Assembly (NCBI GenBank): GCA_937907405.1
Contig: CALCIC010001093.1
Coordinates: 1-5,813 of the forward strand
DNA: 5,813 bases
Source: an uncultured Isosphaeraceae bacterium
GTDB lineage: Bacteria; Planctomycetota; Planctomycetia; Isosphaerales; Isosphaeraceae
Reading direction: 5' to 3'
In this document: piece after piece, positions 4,338 to 5,813 of the stretch
How the letters are laid out: every line of letters starts with the position of its first letter
Position numbering within the stretch: the stretch's first letter is position 1
Translations under genes and position numbers: made by a program
Notes under the pieces: model-generated
Told to the model about the DNA's origin: nothing
Seen by the model: only the letters and a program-made list of their open reading frames with translations
The model's database searches: none

Positions 4338-5813
4338 ATGGCGTCGTTGAACCCTTCGGATGATGGATACGGCTTCGACGCGCCGCCGCCGAGGCCGACG
4401 ACGCCGCCGGTGCGGCGCGGGTTCGTCCTGATCTTCGGCCTGCTGCTCGCGGCGGTGGTCTTCGTCTACGGCATGCCGATGCTGACCGAGCGGGCGGGGT
4501 ACGCCTGGGAGGCCGGGCGGTCGAAGGCGGCGGCGGAGGCGCTGGCGAAGCTCGAAGGCCAGGGGGCGGTCAGCGAGGCGTCGACCCTGTTCCGGCTGGC
4601 GACGACGGCCGTCTCGCCTGCGGTGGTCAACGTCCAGTCGTTCCGCAACCAGGGGGGCGTGGGGCCGAACGGTCTGCCGCTGGGGGGCGGTTCGACCGAG
4701 CGAGGAGCGCCGGGGAGCGAGTTGGGGTCCGGGGTGGTCGTCGACCGGGCCAACGGCTACATCGTGACCAACTACCACGTGGTGCAGGACGCCGACAAGA
4801 TCATGGTCCGCCTGGGGCCGAGGTACGACGTCCCCGCCAGGCTCGTCGGCGCCGATTCCAAGACCGACCTCGCGGTGCTTCAGGTGAGGGCCGACCTCAA
4901 GGTCCAGGCCGAGTGGGGCGACTCGGAGAAGCTGGCCATCGGCGACTGGGTGCTGGCGATCGGCAGCCCGTTGGGGTTCGACCATTCGGTGACCGCGGGC
5001 ATCGTCTCGGCGACCGAGCGCAACGATCTGCGGATCGCCGAGTACGAGTCGTTCATCCAGACCGACGCGGCGATCAACCCCGGCAACTCGGGGGGGCCGC
5101 TGATCGACCTGGCCGGCAAGGTGATCGGCATCAACACCGCCATCATCACGCAGTCGGGGGGGTATGAGGGGATCGGCCTGGCGATCCCGTCGTCGCTGGC
5201 GCGGAAGATCGTCGAGGGGCTGATCAAGGAAGGCAAGGTCGTCCGGGGTTATCTGGGGGTCGTCATCCGTCCGGTGGACGAGGAGTTGGCCCAATCCCTC
5301 AAATTGCCCGAGAACCGGGGGGCGCTCGTGATGTCGGTGGTGCCCGGCAGCCCGGCCGGCCAGGCGAACTTGAAGGCCGGCGACGTGATCGTCAAGCTGG
5401 CGGGCCGCGCCGTGGACGACGCCACGAGCCTTCGCTACGCGACCGCCGAACTGGGCCCGGGGGTCCGCGTCCCGTTGATGTACTACCGCGACGGCGCCGA
5501 GCGCACGGCCGAGGTCGCGATCACCGCCCTCCCCACCGAGACCGAGATCGTCGAACTGGGCTTCAGCGTGAAGGAGGCGCCGGGGCTCGAAGGCAAGGGG
5601 ACGATCCTGGAGGTTTCCCGGGTGATTCCGACGAAACCCGCGGCCATGGCCGGAATCCGCCCCGGTATGAAGATCATCGCCGTCGACAAGACGCCGGTCC
5701 GGACGGCCCTGGAATTTGAGTCGCACGTGAACGAATACGACCTCACGCGCGGGCTGCCGCTGGTGGTTTTGGCCCCCGACGGCCGATTGGGCCCGGTCAC
5801 GCTCACCGCCCCC
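4338..5813 (+). CDS. htrA: HtrA/Deg-type serine protease with two PDZ domains, membrane-anchored (3' end outside window)
   Basis: 492 codons are present without a stop, so the gene is truncated by the window edge. The product has a Pro-rich N-terminus (1-27), one hydrophobic segment at about 29-45 after Arg-Arg, and an Ala-rich helical linker to about 80. It lacks a cleavable-signal look, so it is probably anchored in the cytoplasmic membrane with the protease outside. The trypsin-like domain (about 85-295) has an intact triad: H147 in TNYHVV, D177 in TDLAVL, and S251 in NPGNSGGPL. PDZ1 spans about 303-398 (GYLGVVI...GSPAGQANLKAGDVIVKLAG) and PDZ2 about 405-485 (IPTKPAAMAGIRPGMKIIAVD). The family degrades or refolds damaged envelope proteins, with PDZ domains sensing substrate. 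The ATG at 4338 is the first in frame and keeps the anchor; the next Met (46) would remove it. It is divergent from asnB, so regulation is probably independent; stress control is typical of the family but not visible here. Confidence 0.93.
   Translation, partial: MASLNPSDDGYGFDAPPPRPTTPPVRRGFVLIFGLLLAAVVFVYGMPMLTERAGYAWEAGRSKAAAEALAKLEGQGAVSEASTLFRLATTAVSPAVVNVQSFRNQGGVGPNGLPLGGGSTERGAPGSELGSGVVVDRANGYIVTNYHVVQDADKIMVRLGPRYDVPARLVGADSKTDLAVLQVRADLKVQAEWGDSEKLAIGDWVLAIGSPLGFDHSVTAGIVSATERNDLRIAEYESFIQTDAAINPGNSGGPLIDLAGKVIGINTAIITQSGGYEGIGLAIPSSLARKIVEGLIKEGKVVRGYLGVVIRPVDEELAQSLKLPENRGALVMSVVPGSPAGQANLKAGDVIVKLAGRAVDDATSLRYATAELGPGVRVPLMYYRDGAERTAEVAITALPTETEIVELGFSVKEAPGLEGKGTILEVSRVIPTKPAAMAGIRPGMKIIAVDKTPVRTALEFESHVNEYDLTRGLPLVVLAPDGRLGPVTLTAP

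Noticed and set aside
4314..5726. Long antisense open frame (470 codons) opposite the HtrA gene
   Set aside because: It is rich in Arg/Asp/His/Gln and shows no domain, while the plus strand encodes a protease with intact triad and PDZ motifs. Long antisense frames are expected in GC-rich DNA.

Overview
The window reads as chromosome from a GC-rich planctomycete, probably of the Isosphaeraceae type. This is an inference from style, not a search. It rests on the roughly 63-78% GC seen in sampled lines of the large genes, the T-x-I-T-D-x-G-L type leucine-rich repeats typical of planctomycete surface proteins, weak or absent Shine-Dalgarno sites on most genes, and two kinds of dispersed short repeat in the gaps.

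Layout from left to right. Positions 1-66 hold a tandem array of an 11-base unit that may continue past the window edge. Positions 75-731 (minus) encode a small membrane-anchored leucine-rich-repeat protein of lower GC (about 52-58% in two sampled lines). Its reading frame stays open upstream to 1007, through a pair of near-identical imperfect palindromes (825-881) and a short helix-turn-helix-like stretch. Positions 1025-1792 (minus) encode a calcineurin-like metallophosphoesterase, whose start overlaps by four bases (ATGA) the stop of a glutamine-hydrolysing asparagine synthetase, asnB, at 1789-3663 (minus). A 674-base divergent intergenic region (3664-4337) follows. It contains no convincing gene but carries at least five copies of a CACCACGGAG-type repeat, two in one orientation and three in the other, plus a possible sigma-70-type promoter for the rightward gene. 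From 4338 to the window end (plus) runs a membrane-anchored HtrA/Deg-type serine protease with an intact catalytic triad and two PDZ domains; its stop codon lies beyond the window.

How the genes work together: asnB and the phosphoesterase are almost certainly one transcription unit with translational coupling. The LRR gene lies downstream on the same strand and could be read from the same transcript, although about 290 bases with hairpin-forming repeats intervene if the preferred start is right. The HtrA gene is divergent and probably functionally separate (envelope protein quality control). I found no clear undescribed multi-gene system. The most unusual material is the repeats and the ambiguous upstream extension of the LRR reading frame.
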